Below, one piece after another: positions 1 through 5,997 of a stretch of DNA of 7,601 nt; positions within the stretch are counted from its first letter, which is position 1, and each line of letters opens with the position of its first letter. The DNA is from Streptosporangiaceae bacterium (lineage in GTDB: Bacteria > Actinomycetota > Actinomycetes > Streptosporangiales > Streptosporangiaceae). Made by a program: the position numbers and the translations under genes. The notes beneath the pieces were generated by a model. The model made no database searches. It saw only the letters and a list, made by a program, of their open reading frames with translations, and was not told the origin of the DNA. The stretch covers positions 1-7,601 of the forward strand of contig JASHQP010000619.1 of assembly GCA_030039095.1 (NCBI GenBank). The letters are read 5' to 3'.

Positions 1-24
1 ACGCCAGATGCCGGGGAGGATGAA

Positions 25-765
25 ATGCCGGATGAGCAACGCGATGCTGCCGGCGGCCAGCGGGCGCTGGTGACCGGCGCAACGTCGGGCATGGGCCGCG
101 CGATCGCGCAGCAGCTCGCCGCCGACGGCCTGCACGTGATCGTGCACGGGCGTGACGCAGGTCGGGGGGCGCAGGTGGTCGACGGGATCGAGTCGGCGGG
201 TGGCCGGGCAAGCTTCGCCGCGGCCGACCTCGCCGACCCGGCGGCCATCGCACGGCTCGCTGCGACGGCCGGACAGATCGACGTGCTGGTCAACAACGCC
301 GGGTTCTCCTGGTTCGGCGCCACAGCGGACCTCGGGCCCGAGCGGTTCGACGCGCTGTTCGCGAGCAACGTCAGGGCTCCCTATTTCCTGGTGGCGGCGC
401 TCGCGCCGGGAATGGCGGCCCGGGGCAGCGGCAGCATCATCAACGTCAGCAGCATGGCCGGCCGGATCGGGCTCGCCCCGGCAGCCGCCTACGGCGCGAC
501 AAAGGGCGCCCTCGAGTCGCTGACGCGGGCCTGGGCGGCGGAGTTCAGCCCGGGCGGCGTGCGGGTCAACGCGGTGGCCGCCGGCCCGGTCTACACCGAC
601 GGGGCTGCCGCCGAGCGGACCACGGCGCTCGGTGCCACCACCCTCCTTGGCCGGGCCGGGAGCACGGCGGAGATCGCCGCGCTGGTTGGCTTCCTGGCCT
701 CGCCGCGTGCGAGCTACATCACTGGCGCGGTGCTGGCGGCCGATGGCGGCCGCACGGCGATCTGA
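25..765 (+). CDS. SDR family NAD(P)-dependent oxidoreductase
   Basis: This is a 246-residue classical short-chain dehydrogenase/reductase, the usual family length, expected to act in the cytoplasm on a carbonyl or hydroxyl group using NAD(P)(H). The cofactor motif TGATSGMG is at residues 17-24, NNAG at 90-93, and the catalytic tetrad is Asn115, Ser143, Tyr156 and Lys160 (YxxxK). The end (ITGAVLAADGG, 232-242) is typical of FabG-like members. An Arg after the second strand (HGRD, 41-44) hints at NADP(H); this is inference. The ATG at 25 is chosen because GGGGAGGA at 13-20 is a strong Shine-Dalgarno sequence. A TGA at 21-23 in another frame could end an upstream gene, but too little is present to tell. 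A TetR-type regulator follows after 18 nt, suggesting regulated expression with that repressor. The substrate cannot be deduced; FabG-like 3-oxoacyl reductase is one option but no fatty-acid genes are nearby. Confidence 0.95.
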   Translation: MPDEQRDAAGGQRALVTGATSGMGRAIAQQLAADGLHVIVHGRDAGRGAQVVDGIESAGGRASFAAADLADPAAIARLAATAGQIDVLVNNAGFSWFGATADLGPERFDALFASNVRAPYFLVAALAPGMAARGSGSIINVSSMAGRIGLAPAAAYGATKGALESLTRAWAAEFSPGGVRVNAVAAGPVYTDGAAAERTTALGATTLLGRAGSTAEIAALVGFLASPRASYITGAVLAADGGRTAI

Positions 766-783
766 CACTCTCGGCAGGCTGAC

Positions 784-1431
784 GTGCCAGGGGTGGCTGC
801 CAAGGGGCCCGCGCCGCGCGAGCGGAGCGCCGCGGCGCGTGCCAGGCTGCTGGCGGCCGCCAGCGAGCTGTTCTACGCCGAGGGCGTGCAGTCCGTGGGG
901 ATCGACCGGGTCATCGAGCACGCCGGGGTCGCAAAGGCCACGCTCTACAGCGCCTTTGGCAGCAAGGAAGGGCTGGTCCGCGCCTACCTGCGGGCGCGGC
1001 ACGCCGCCACGATGCAGCGCATGAGCGACGAGCTCGAGGCGCGGTACGCAACCGCCAGGGAGCGGCTCGTCGGGGTCTTCGAGGTGCAAGGGCTGTCGTT
1101 CACCGACCCCGGGTTCCGGGGGTGCGCGTTCGTCGGCGCCAAGGCGGAGGCGGCGCCGGGAGGCGCCGTTGACGAGGTCGCCGGCGAGTACCGCGCCTGG
1201 CTCCACGGCCTGTTCGCCGGTCTCGCGCACGAGGCGGGCGCGACCGACCCCAGAAGCCTCGCCCAGCAGCTCGTGCTCGTCTACGACGGCGCGGGAATCA
1301 GCGCCTGGATGGACCGCGATCGCGGCGCCGGGGCCGCCGCGCGTACGGTGGCCGCCGCGCTGGTCAGCGCCGCCATCCCGGACGGCGCCGCCGCGGATAA
1401 TTCGGTGGCGGAGCGCAGCAGCCGCGGGTGA
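784..1431 (+). CDS. TetR/AcrR family transcriptional regulator
   Basis: This 215-residue protein is a one-component repressor of the TetR family. The N-terminal DNA-binding domain covers about residues 15-65: a first helix (ARLLAAASELFYAEG, 20-34), then the helix-turn-helix ending in the recognition segment GVAKATLYSAFGSKEGL (48-64), which is close to the family consensus. The rest is the helical ligand-binding and dimerisation domain; it contains FRGCAFVGAKAEA (111-123), a pattern I know from many actinobacterial TetR proteins with this C-terminal type. The start is GTG at 784, with a weak AGG at 776-778; another GTG at 793 is possible and would remove three residues. It lies 18 nt after the oxidoreductase gene and 10 nt before the acetyltransferase, so all three are probably one transcript. 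It most likely controls this operon, but no clear operator is visible in the short upstream sequence of the window. The ligand is unknown. Confidence 0.93.
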   Translation: MPGVAAKGPAPRERSAAARARLLAAASELFYAEGVQSVGIDRVIEHAGVAKATLYSAFGSKEGLVRAYLRARHAATMQRMSDELEARYATARERLVGVFEVQGLSFTDPGFRGCAFVGAKAEAAPGGAVDEVAGEYRAWLHGLFAGLAHEAGATDPRSLAQQLVLVYDGAGISAWMDRDRGAGAAARTVAAALVSAAIPDGAAADNSVAERSSRG

Positions 1432-1441
1432 CGATCAACGC

Positions 1442-2281
1442 ATGTTCGGCCAAATCCAGGCGCTGACCTCGGCTGACCTGCCTGGCTGCCTCGCGCTGGC
1501 CCAGGACAGGGGCTGGCTGCCCGAGGAGCGCAAGTGGCGGCTGCTGTTTGATATCGCCGTCGTGTACGGCGTGCGTGACCCGGGCGGCGAGCTGGCGGGC
1601 GTGACGGCTCTCACCCGCTACGGGGCTGAGTTCGCGGTGATCGGCATGATGCTGGTCGCCACCCGGTACGGCGGCCGCGGCCTGGGCCGCGCCCTGATGA
1701 CCCGGGCGCTGGAGGATGCGGGGGACGCGACGGTGTTCCTGCATGCGACACCCGTCGGCCGCCCGCTCTACGAGAAGCTCGGCTTCGTTCCTGTCGGCGT
1801 GACCCAGACCCACCTGGGCTGCTTCCGGCCCGCGGATCCCGTTCCGTCACCCGGCCGGTCACGGCTGGCCGGACCGGGAGACCTGATGGCGATCCGCAGG
1901 CTCGACGCGCGGGCCAACGGCACCGACCGGGCGCTCCTGGTGCGGCGGCTGCCCGGATTCACCGGGCAGTTGCGCGTGGTCGAACGGCTCGGCGCGGTCA
2001 CCGGGTACGGGGGTGCGTACGAAGGCCTGCGCTATGTCAGCATCGGCCCGGTGGTCGCGAATGGCGACGACGAGGCGAAGACCCTGATCGCCGACGCCGC
2101 GGCGACGGTGTCGGGCCCCGTTCGGATCGACCTCGACGACCGGCATCCGCGGTTGCTCGAGTGGGCCGCCGAGCATGGGCTCGTGCCGGGCGTCTCGTCG
2201 ACCGCGATGGTGTTCGGCGGCCGGCCGCTGCCCGGCGACCGGGCCCGGTGCTTCGCCCCCCTGATGCGGGCGCTCGGCTGA
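1442..2281 (+). CDS. Two-domain GNAT family N-acetyltransferase (YitH-like)
   Basis: This 279-residue protein has an N-terminal GNAT fold (about 1-130) and a second C-terminal domain (about 145-260). Acetyl-CoA binding motif A is RYGGRGLGRALM (75-86), preceded by the strand FAVIGMMLVA (64-73); motif B is LYEKLGFVPVG (109-119). The second half, with RRLDARANGTDRALLVRRL (152-170) and YVSIGPVVA (198-206), resembles the C-terminal domain of Bacillus YitH-type acetyltransferases, where a Gly/Asp-Arg segment is usual. The acceptor is unknown; a small-molecule amine is as likely as a protein. The open frame runs upstream to 1169, but that part is a shadow inside the TetR gene, so the ATG at 1442 is preferred; its Shine-Dalgarno is poor, and coupling with the TetR stop (1429-1431) may help translation. 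It is the last gene of the left unit and converges with the permease gene 15 nt beyond its stop. Confidence 0.9.
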   Translation: MFGQIQALTSADLPGCLALAQDRGWLPEERKWRLLFDIAVVYGVRDPGGELAGVTALTRYGAEFAVIGMMLVATRYGGRGLGRALMTRALEDAGDATVFLHATPVGRPLYEKLGFVPVGVTQTHLGCFRPADPVPSPGRSRLAGPGDLMAIRRLDARANGTDRALLVRRLPGFTGQLRVVERLGAVTGYGGAYEGLRYVSIGPVVANGDDEAKTLIADAAATVSGPVRIDLDDRHPRLLEWAAEHGLVPGVSSTAMVFGGRPLPGDRARCFAPLMRALG

Positions 2282-2298
2282 GGCCGGCCGTCTGGCCT
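2281..2298. terminator. Possible short hairpin between convergent genes
   Basis: AGGCC at 2281-2285 pairs with GGCCT at 2294-2298 across an 8-nt loop; an alternative pairing uses GGCC at 2286-2289 and 2294-2297. It spans the last base of the acetyltransferase stop codon and the first bases of the permease stop on the other strand. There is no T run on either side, so at best it is a weak bidirectional terminator without a U tract. With GC-rich DNA a 5-bp stem can occur by chance. Confidence 0.22.
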
Positions 2299-4579
2299 AC
2301 TCGAAGCGCACGTTGCCCGGTCCGGTCGTGCGCCCGAGCACCGGCATCGTCACGAGGATGACCAGCAGCGAGATCGCCAGGCCCACCCCCATGATCGCGA
2401 AGTAGGCATGCCCGAGCGTGGGGGTGGGCGTGCCGGCCGGCGCCATCCGGTCTACCGTCAGCACGGCTATGCCGTAGGCGACGCCCGCCGCGACGATCGT
2501 TGCCGCTGCGAGGGGGAGGATCGCCTCGAGCAGCACGACCCGGTAGAGCGTGGCGAGCGGCGTGCCGCTCACCCGCAGAAGCGTGAACGGCCGCTTGCGC
2601 TCCACCAGGTTCCCGCCGACCGTCACCGCGAGGCTGCACCCGGCGACCAGCAGCGTCAGCGCCACCGCGATGTACACCAGCCGGGACACGGTGTCGGCGT
2701 ACGCCAGCCGGATCTGCACCGCTTCGCCGAACGTCTTCGGAGGGTTCGATCCGGACTGCGGCGCGTGGGTGTCGAGGAAGGTCCGCACGCGCTCCAGGGC
2801 CGCGGAGTTGCTGACGCGGATCAGCACCGCCTCCAGGTAGAGGTGCGAGAAGCTGTCCGGGACCGCGGGGTTGCTGGCGTTCGCGATCGGCTGGGTGCTG
2901 TACGTCGGGTTGTCGCTGAACAGCAGGTTGGACGCGGTGACCTTGACGGCCTGGGCCCCGGGAGCGCACTGGCCGAGCACGGCCAGCCCCCTGAGGCTGG
3001 CGCAGCTGATGATGCTGTCGTACGTGGGCCCTCGTGGGCCTCCGCCCGCGCCGCCGCGGCCCTGGTGGTGGCCGGGCTTGACCGTGACCGGCCCGGTGGG
3101 CTGCTGTGACTGTGCGATGGCGTAGACCGGGTAGGTCGTGGCGCCGTTGAAGGTTCCCAGCTCGCTGAGCAGCGTGGCGCTGGCCTTCGGGGACAGCCCA
3201 GCCGGGCCGAACGGGCCTGCGCCGCCGCCGAACGTGTCGAGCAGGACGTTGTCCAGGCCGCTGGCGCTCGGTGTGGCGGTTGTGGCGTTGACCGCGGGAA
3301 GCAGCCCGGCCACGATCGTGCCCAGGAACACCGCGAGCACCAGCCCGGCCACGGCCCGGAACGCGACCCTCGGATTGTCGGCCAGCCGCCGCGCGGCGAG
3401 CAGCGGCGACGGCCCCCTGACCAGCCGCGCGAACAGGCGCGCCGCCTGCGCGGTGAGCCAGGGCCCGGCGATCACGAGGCCGATCATGGTGATGAGCAGG
3501 CCAGGGTAGGCGGGCCCGCCGATGGACTGCCTGTTGGTTATGGCCAGGCCCCCGACGAACAGGCCAATCCCAATGAGCAGCGGCACCACCCGCCAGATGC
3601 TCGGCTGCGGCGGCGTCATCCGGCGGATCACCCCGAGCGGCGAGATCTGCACCCGGCGCAGCGACAGCAGCGCGGCGATGGCCGACACGACCGGCACGCC
3701 GACGAGCATCCCGACGTAGTCAGTGGTGGTGGGCGTGACGTCAAAGGCGAAGTAGCGGACGCCGATCAGCGACGAGTTCGCCAGGGCGGGCTGTACCAGC
3801 GCGAAGATGCCAATGCCCAGTCCCACGCCGAGCAGCGCGCTCACCATCGCGTCGATCGAGGCGACGACGCTGATCTGCCGCGGGGTCGCGCCGACCAGCC
3901 GCATCGCCGCGTAGCGCTCCTCGCGGCGCGCGGCCGCCAGCCGGGTGGCCGTGCCGATCAGGATCAGCATCGGGAACAGCACGGCGAGCACACCGACCGC
4001 GAACGCGTACCGGAAGTAGTGCGACCAGACCTGCTTCGGCGGGGCTGTCGCGATCTTGGTGACGACCTGTGCCCCCATCGTGGCCAGCTGCGCAGGCCTG
4101 TACCCGATGAAGATGACCAGCTCGTCAGGGCCGGTGAGGGCCTTGTCGCCGATCGTGCCGACCAGCCGGCCCGGGTAGCGATCGCCCAACTCGTCCCGCG
4201 GCACCGTGCGCAGCAGCGCGGCCAGCGCGGGCGACGCGTAGTACTGGCCGGGACCGGGCAGCCGGGACAGGCCCGGGGGAAGCGGAGCGTGCGGGCCGAG
4301 GGCGGCCAGGTCGAGCCGCTCGATCGTCTGGCCGTCGAAGTAGTCGGCGCTGGACTGCCACAGCTCCGCGCCGGGCGTGGGGGTGACCGTGGCGCTGGAT
4401 CCCGGTCCCTGGGTGCACTCCCAGCACCGCCGGTTGTTGCTGGTCTGGAACGCGTGGTAGTCGGCCAGCACACAGAACAGCAGCGCGGCGCCGACCCCGA
4501 CCGCGAGGGTGGTGAGAACGAGGCGGATGAGTGCTTCGCGGCCGCTCCGCAACGACAGCCGAAGCCCGAGGCGGACCAT
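2297..4579 (-). CDS. ABC transporter permease, FtsX/MacB-type
   Basis: This 760-residue integral membrane protein is the permease of an ABC transporter with two FtsX-type repeats, as in the large duplicated DUF214-like permeases. Predicted membrane segments by hydrophobicity are near residues 19-39, 188-210, 240-262, 287-306, 331-346, 359-380, 408-430, 634-655, 681-703 and 723-747. Two extracytoplasmic loops stand out: 40-187 and 431-633. Each repeat has the cytoplasmic coupling element after its second segment: RREERYAAMRLVGATPRQI (218-236) and ERKRPFTLLRVSGTPLATLYR's equivalent at 660-680. The first loop has a CWEC motif (52-55); the second has Cys526 and Cys538 and a Gly/His-rich stretch around 503-517. 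The ATG overlaps the TAA of the ATPase gene by one base (TAATG), and GAGG lies 10 nt upstream. Such permeases work by mechanotransmission, moving lipoproteins, peptides or lipids at the outer face rather than importing solutes; the substrate here is not known. It should act as a dimer with the ATPase upstream. Confidence 0.95.
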   Translation of the reverse strand: MVRLGLRLSLRSGREALIRLVLTTLAVGVGAALLFCVLADYHAFQTSNNRRCWECTQGPGSSATVTPTPGAELWQSSADYFDGQTIERLDLAALGPHAPLPPGLSRLPGPGQYYASPALAALLRTVPRDELGDRYPGRLVGTIGDKALTGPDELVIFIGYRPAQLATMGAQVVTKIATAPPKQVWSHYFRYAFAVGVLAVLFPMLILIGTATRLAAARREERYAAMRLVGATPRQISVVASIDAMVSALLGVGLGIGIFALVQPALANSSLIGVRYFAFDVTPTTTDYVGMLVGVPVVSAIAALLSLRRVQISPLGVIRRMTPPQPSIWRVVPLLIGIGLFVGGLAITNRQSIGGPAYPGLLITMIGLVIAGPWLTAQAARLFARLVRGPSPLLAARRLADNPRVAFRAVAGLVLAVFLGTIVAGLLPAVNATTATPSASGLDNVLLDTFGGGAGPFGPAGLSPKASATLLSELGTFNGATTYPVYAIAQSQQPTGPVTVKPGHHQGRGGAGGGPRGPTYDSIISCASLRGLAVLGQCAPGAQAVKVTASNLLFSDNPTYSTQPIANASNPAVPDSFSHLYLEAVLIRVSNSAALERVRTFLDTHAPQSGSNPPKTFGEAVQIRLAYADTVSRLVYIAVALTLLVAGCSLAVTVGGNLVERKRPFTLLRVSGTPLATLYRVVLLEAILPLAAATIVAAGVAYGIAVLTVDRMAPAGTPTPTLGHAYFAIMGVGLAISLLVILVTMPVLGRTTGPGNVRFE

Positions 4580-5322
4580 TACCCGGCGACCTCGGCGCCG
4601 GCGTGGCGGCCCGCTGGATCGAGCGGAGCGACGGCGGCGGTGACCGTGCCGTCACGGACGATCGCCTCGCGGTCCGCGTACGCCGCCACGCGGGCGTCGT
4701 GGGTCACCAGCACCACCGTCGTGCCCTCCTCGCGGGCGATGCCCACCAGCAGATCCATCACGTTCTCACTGGTCAGCGAGTCGAGCGAGCCGGTCGGCTC
4801 GTCGGCGAAGATGACCTTCGGCCGGGGCGCGAGCGCCCTGGCCAGCGCCACCCGCTGGGCCTGGCCGCCGGAAAGCTCGCCGGTGCGGCTGGCTCCGAGC
4901 TCGGCCAGCCCGAGCCGTACCAGCCACGACTGCGCGGTCTGATACGCGGTCTTGCGCCGGACCCCGTTCAGCAGCAGCGGCAGGGCGATGTTGTCGGCCG
5001 TGCTCAGCTCCGGCACGAGCTGGCCGAACTGGAAGACAAAGCCGAACGCGGTGCGCCGCAGTTCGGTGCGCTTGGTCTCGCTGAGCTCGTCAAGCCGCGT
5101 GCCGTCGAACCACACCTGCCCGCTGTCCGGCTTGAAGATGCCGGCCAGGCAGTGCAGCAGCGTTGACTTGCCAGAGCCGCTGGGGCCCATGATCGCGATG
5201 ATTTCGCCGGCCACCACGGACACGCTCGCACCCCGGAGGGCCGGTGTCTGGCCGAACGACTTGACGACGTCCCGCGCCTCGATGAGGCAGCCAGGGGAAC
5301 GAGACTGCTCGGCAGAGCTCAT
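4579..5322 (-). CDS. ABC transporter ATP-binding protein (MacB/LolD type)
   Basis: This 247-residue cytoplasmic ATPase powers the permease encoded just after it. All nucleotide-binding motifs are present: Walker A GPSGSGKST (46-54), Q-loop Gln98, signature LSGGQ (150-154), Walker B VIFADE (170-175) with catalytic Glu175, D-loop SLD (179-181) and switch His208. The length and the EPTGSLDS run (175-182) are typical of the ATPases that pair with FtsX-type permeases (LolD, MacB, BceA, FtsE group). An upstream ATG at 5382 would add 20 residues, but these lie inside the PadR gene and have no family counterpart. The ATG at 5320-5322 is preferred because it overlaps the PadR stop as ATGA, a standard translational-coupling junction. 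Its own stop TAA overlaps the permease start. Regulation is expected through the PadR protein encoded first in the operon. Confidence 0.96.
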   Translation of the reverse strand: MSSAEQSRSPGCLIEARDVVKSFGQTPALRGASVSVVAGEIIAIMGPSGSGKSTLLHCLAGIFKPDSGQVWFDGTRLDELSETKRTELRRTAFGFVFQFGQLVPELSTADNIALPLLLNGVRRKTAYQTAQSWLVRLGLAELGASRTGELSGGQAQRVALARALAPRPKVIFADEPTGSLDSLTSENVMDLLVGIAREEGTTVVLVTHDARVAAYADREAIVRDGTVTAAVAPLDPAGRHAGAEVAG

Positions 5323-5849
5323 GACTGCATACCAACCATTTCTGCGAGGGAGTTCAGCCGGGCCGCGGTCAGGTCGATCCACCGCAGGTCGGCTTCCAGG
5401 TGGAACAGCCCGTGATCGGCGAGGAGCGCGTCCATCGGGCTGCCGGTGCGCTTGATCTCGGTCAGCTCCCGCATGCGCTGCATGTGGGCGAGCCGCTGGA
5501 TGTCGAGGTACTGCTCGGCGGAACGGCCGAGCATCAGCGAGAGCACGACTTTGGCGAACAGCACCGTCTGCAGGTGCGGCTCGGGCTGCACGGCTTCGGA
5601 GAGCCAGGTCTCGACCTCGGCCGCGCCCAGCTCGGTGATCGCGTAGCGCTTGCGGTCCGGTCCGGCGCCGGGCTCGGCCTCGCCGGCTATCGCCTTGCCG
5701 TCCCGGGTCAGCCGGCTCAACGTCGCGTAGACCTGCCCAAACGGCAGCGGCTTGGCGCGGCCGAAGTAGGCGTCGTACTCGCGCTTGAGGTCATAGCCGT
5801 GGCTAGGCTCGCGCTCGAGCAGGCCAAGAAGGGTAAGGGGAACGCTCAC
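5319..5849 (-). CDS. PadR family transcriptional regulator
   Basis: This 176-residue protein is a PadR-type repressor with a winged helix and a helical dimerisation tail, the short-to-medium form common beside ABC exporters in actinobacteria. The winged helix begins at the first residues (LTLLGLLEREPSHGYDLKREY, 5-25, containing the HGYDL motif), has its recognition helix at PFGQVYATLSRLTRDG (36-51) and its wing at GPDRKRYAITELG (63-75). Residues 80-172 are mostly helical and should form the dimer. The GTG at 5847-5849 is chosen: it gives the usual family start (SVPLTLLG). An ATG at 5945 would add 32 residues that match nothing and read through the operator palindrome. No clear Shine-Dalgarno precedes the GTG, so the mRNA may have a very short leader. 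It is first in the operon with the ATPase and permease and most likely represses them and itself until an inducer, perhaps the exporter substrate, binds. Confidence 0.92.
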   Translation of the reverse strand: MSVPLTLLGLLEREPSHGYDLKREYDAYFGRAKPLPFGQVYATLSRLTRDGKAIAGEAEPGAGPDRKRYAITELGAAEVETWLSEAVQPEPHLQTVLFAKVVLSLMLGRSAEQYLDIQRLAHMQRMRELTEIKRTGSPMDALLADHGLFHLEADLRWIDLTAARLNSLAEMVGMQS

Positions 5850-5859
5850 GAGCGCGACA

Positions 5860-5874
5860 ATACACTGAGTGTAT
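5860..5874. promoter_or_regulatory. Candidate PadR operator, perfect inverted repeat
   Basis: ATACACTGAGTGTAT is a perfect palindrome of 7-bp arms around one central base. It ends 10 bp upstream of the PadR GTG start and overlaps the likely promoter of the operon. PadR dimers bind inverted repeats of AT-rich half-sites, and autoregulation is common in the family. A second, imperfect palindrome (AGTGTATACGCT, 5868-5879) overlaps its right arm. A role as operator is inferred from position and symmetry only. Confidence 0.6.
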
Positions 5875-5892
5875 ACGCTGTGTCTATATTCT
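5870..5892 (-). promoter_or_regulatory. Possible promoter of the PadR-ABC operon
   Basis: Read on the minus strand, TATACA (5875-5870) could be a -10 element. A 16-bp spacing upstream gives only TTCCGA, a weak -35 match with three of six bases. The start of transcription would then lie near 5863, giving a leader of about 14 nt before the GTG. The -10 lies within and beside the palindrome, so a bound repressor would block polymerase. Position is the main argument; the -35 is poor. Confidence 0.3.
5885..5890 (+). promoter_or_regulatory. Possible -10 element for the amidase gene
   Basis: TATATT matches the -10 consensus at five of six positions and is one of the few AT-rich hexamers before the amidase gene. 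No recognisable -35 hexamer lies 16-18 bp upstream; that space is filled by the PadR-like palindrome at 5860-5874. If used, it would give a leader of about 100 nt and place the promoter under the influence of the same operator. This is a weak call. Confidence 0.22.
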
Positions 5893-5997
5893 CGGAACGC
5901 CAGTATGCGCTCGGTGTATAGGAACCGCCCCGTGCGGTGCGGCACCGCCGATATACGGTCGGGTCACAGCGCTTGCCGGAGATGAAGGGGTCGCCAC

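Noticed and set aside
1169..1441. Upstream extension of the acetyltransferase frame
   Set aside because: It is a shadow inside the TetR gene with Arg/Pro/Ser-rich sequence; the GNAT fold begins right after the ATG at 1442.
2037..2969. 310-codon minus-strand frame across the convergent gene ends
   Set aside because: It overlaps the acetyltransferase antisense and the permease in another frame; the product is Arg/Pro/Gly-rich without recognisable motifs.
4019..4942. 307-codon plus-strand frame opposite permease and ATPase
   Set aside because: It is antisense to two genes with clear family motifs and crosses their junction; composition is that of a shadow frame.
5850..5945. N-terminal extension of the PadR protein from an ATG at 5945
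   Set aside because: The 32 added residues resemble no PadR N-terminus and their codons contain the candidate operator; the GTG at 5849 gives the normal family start.
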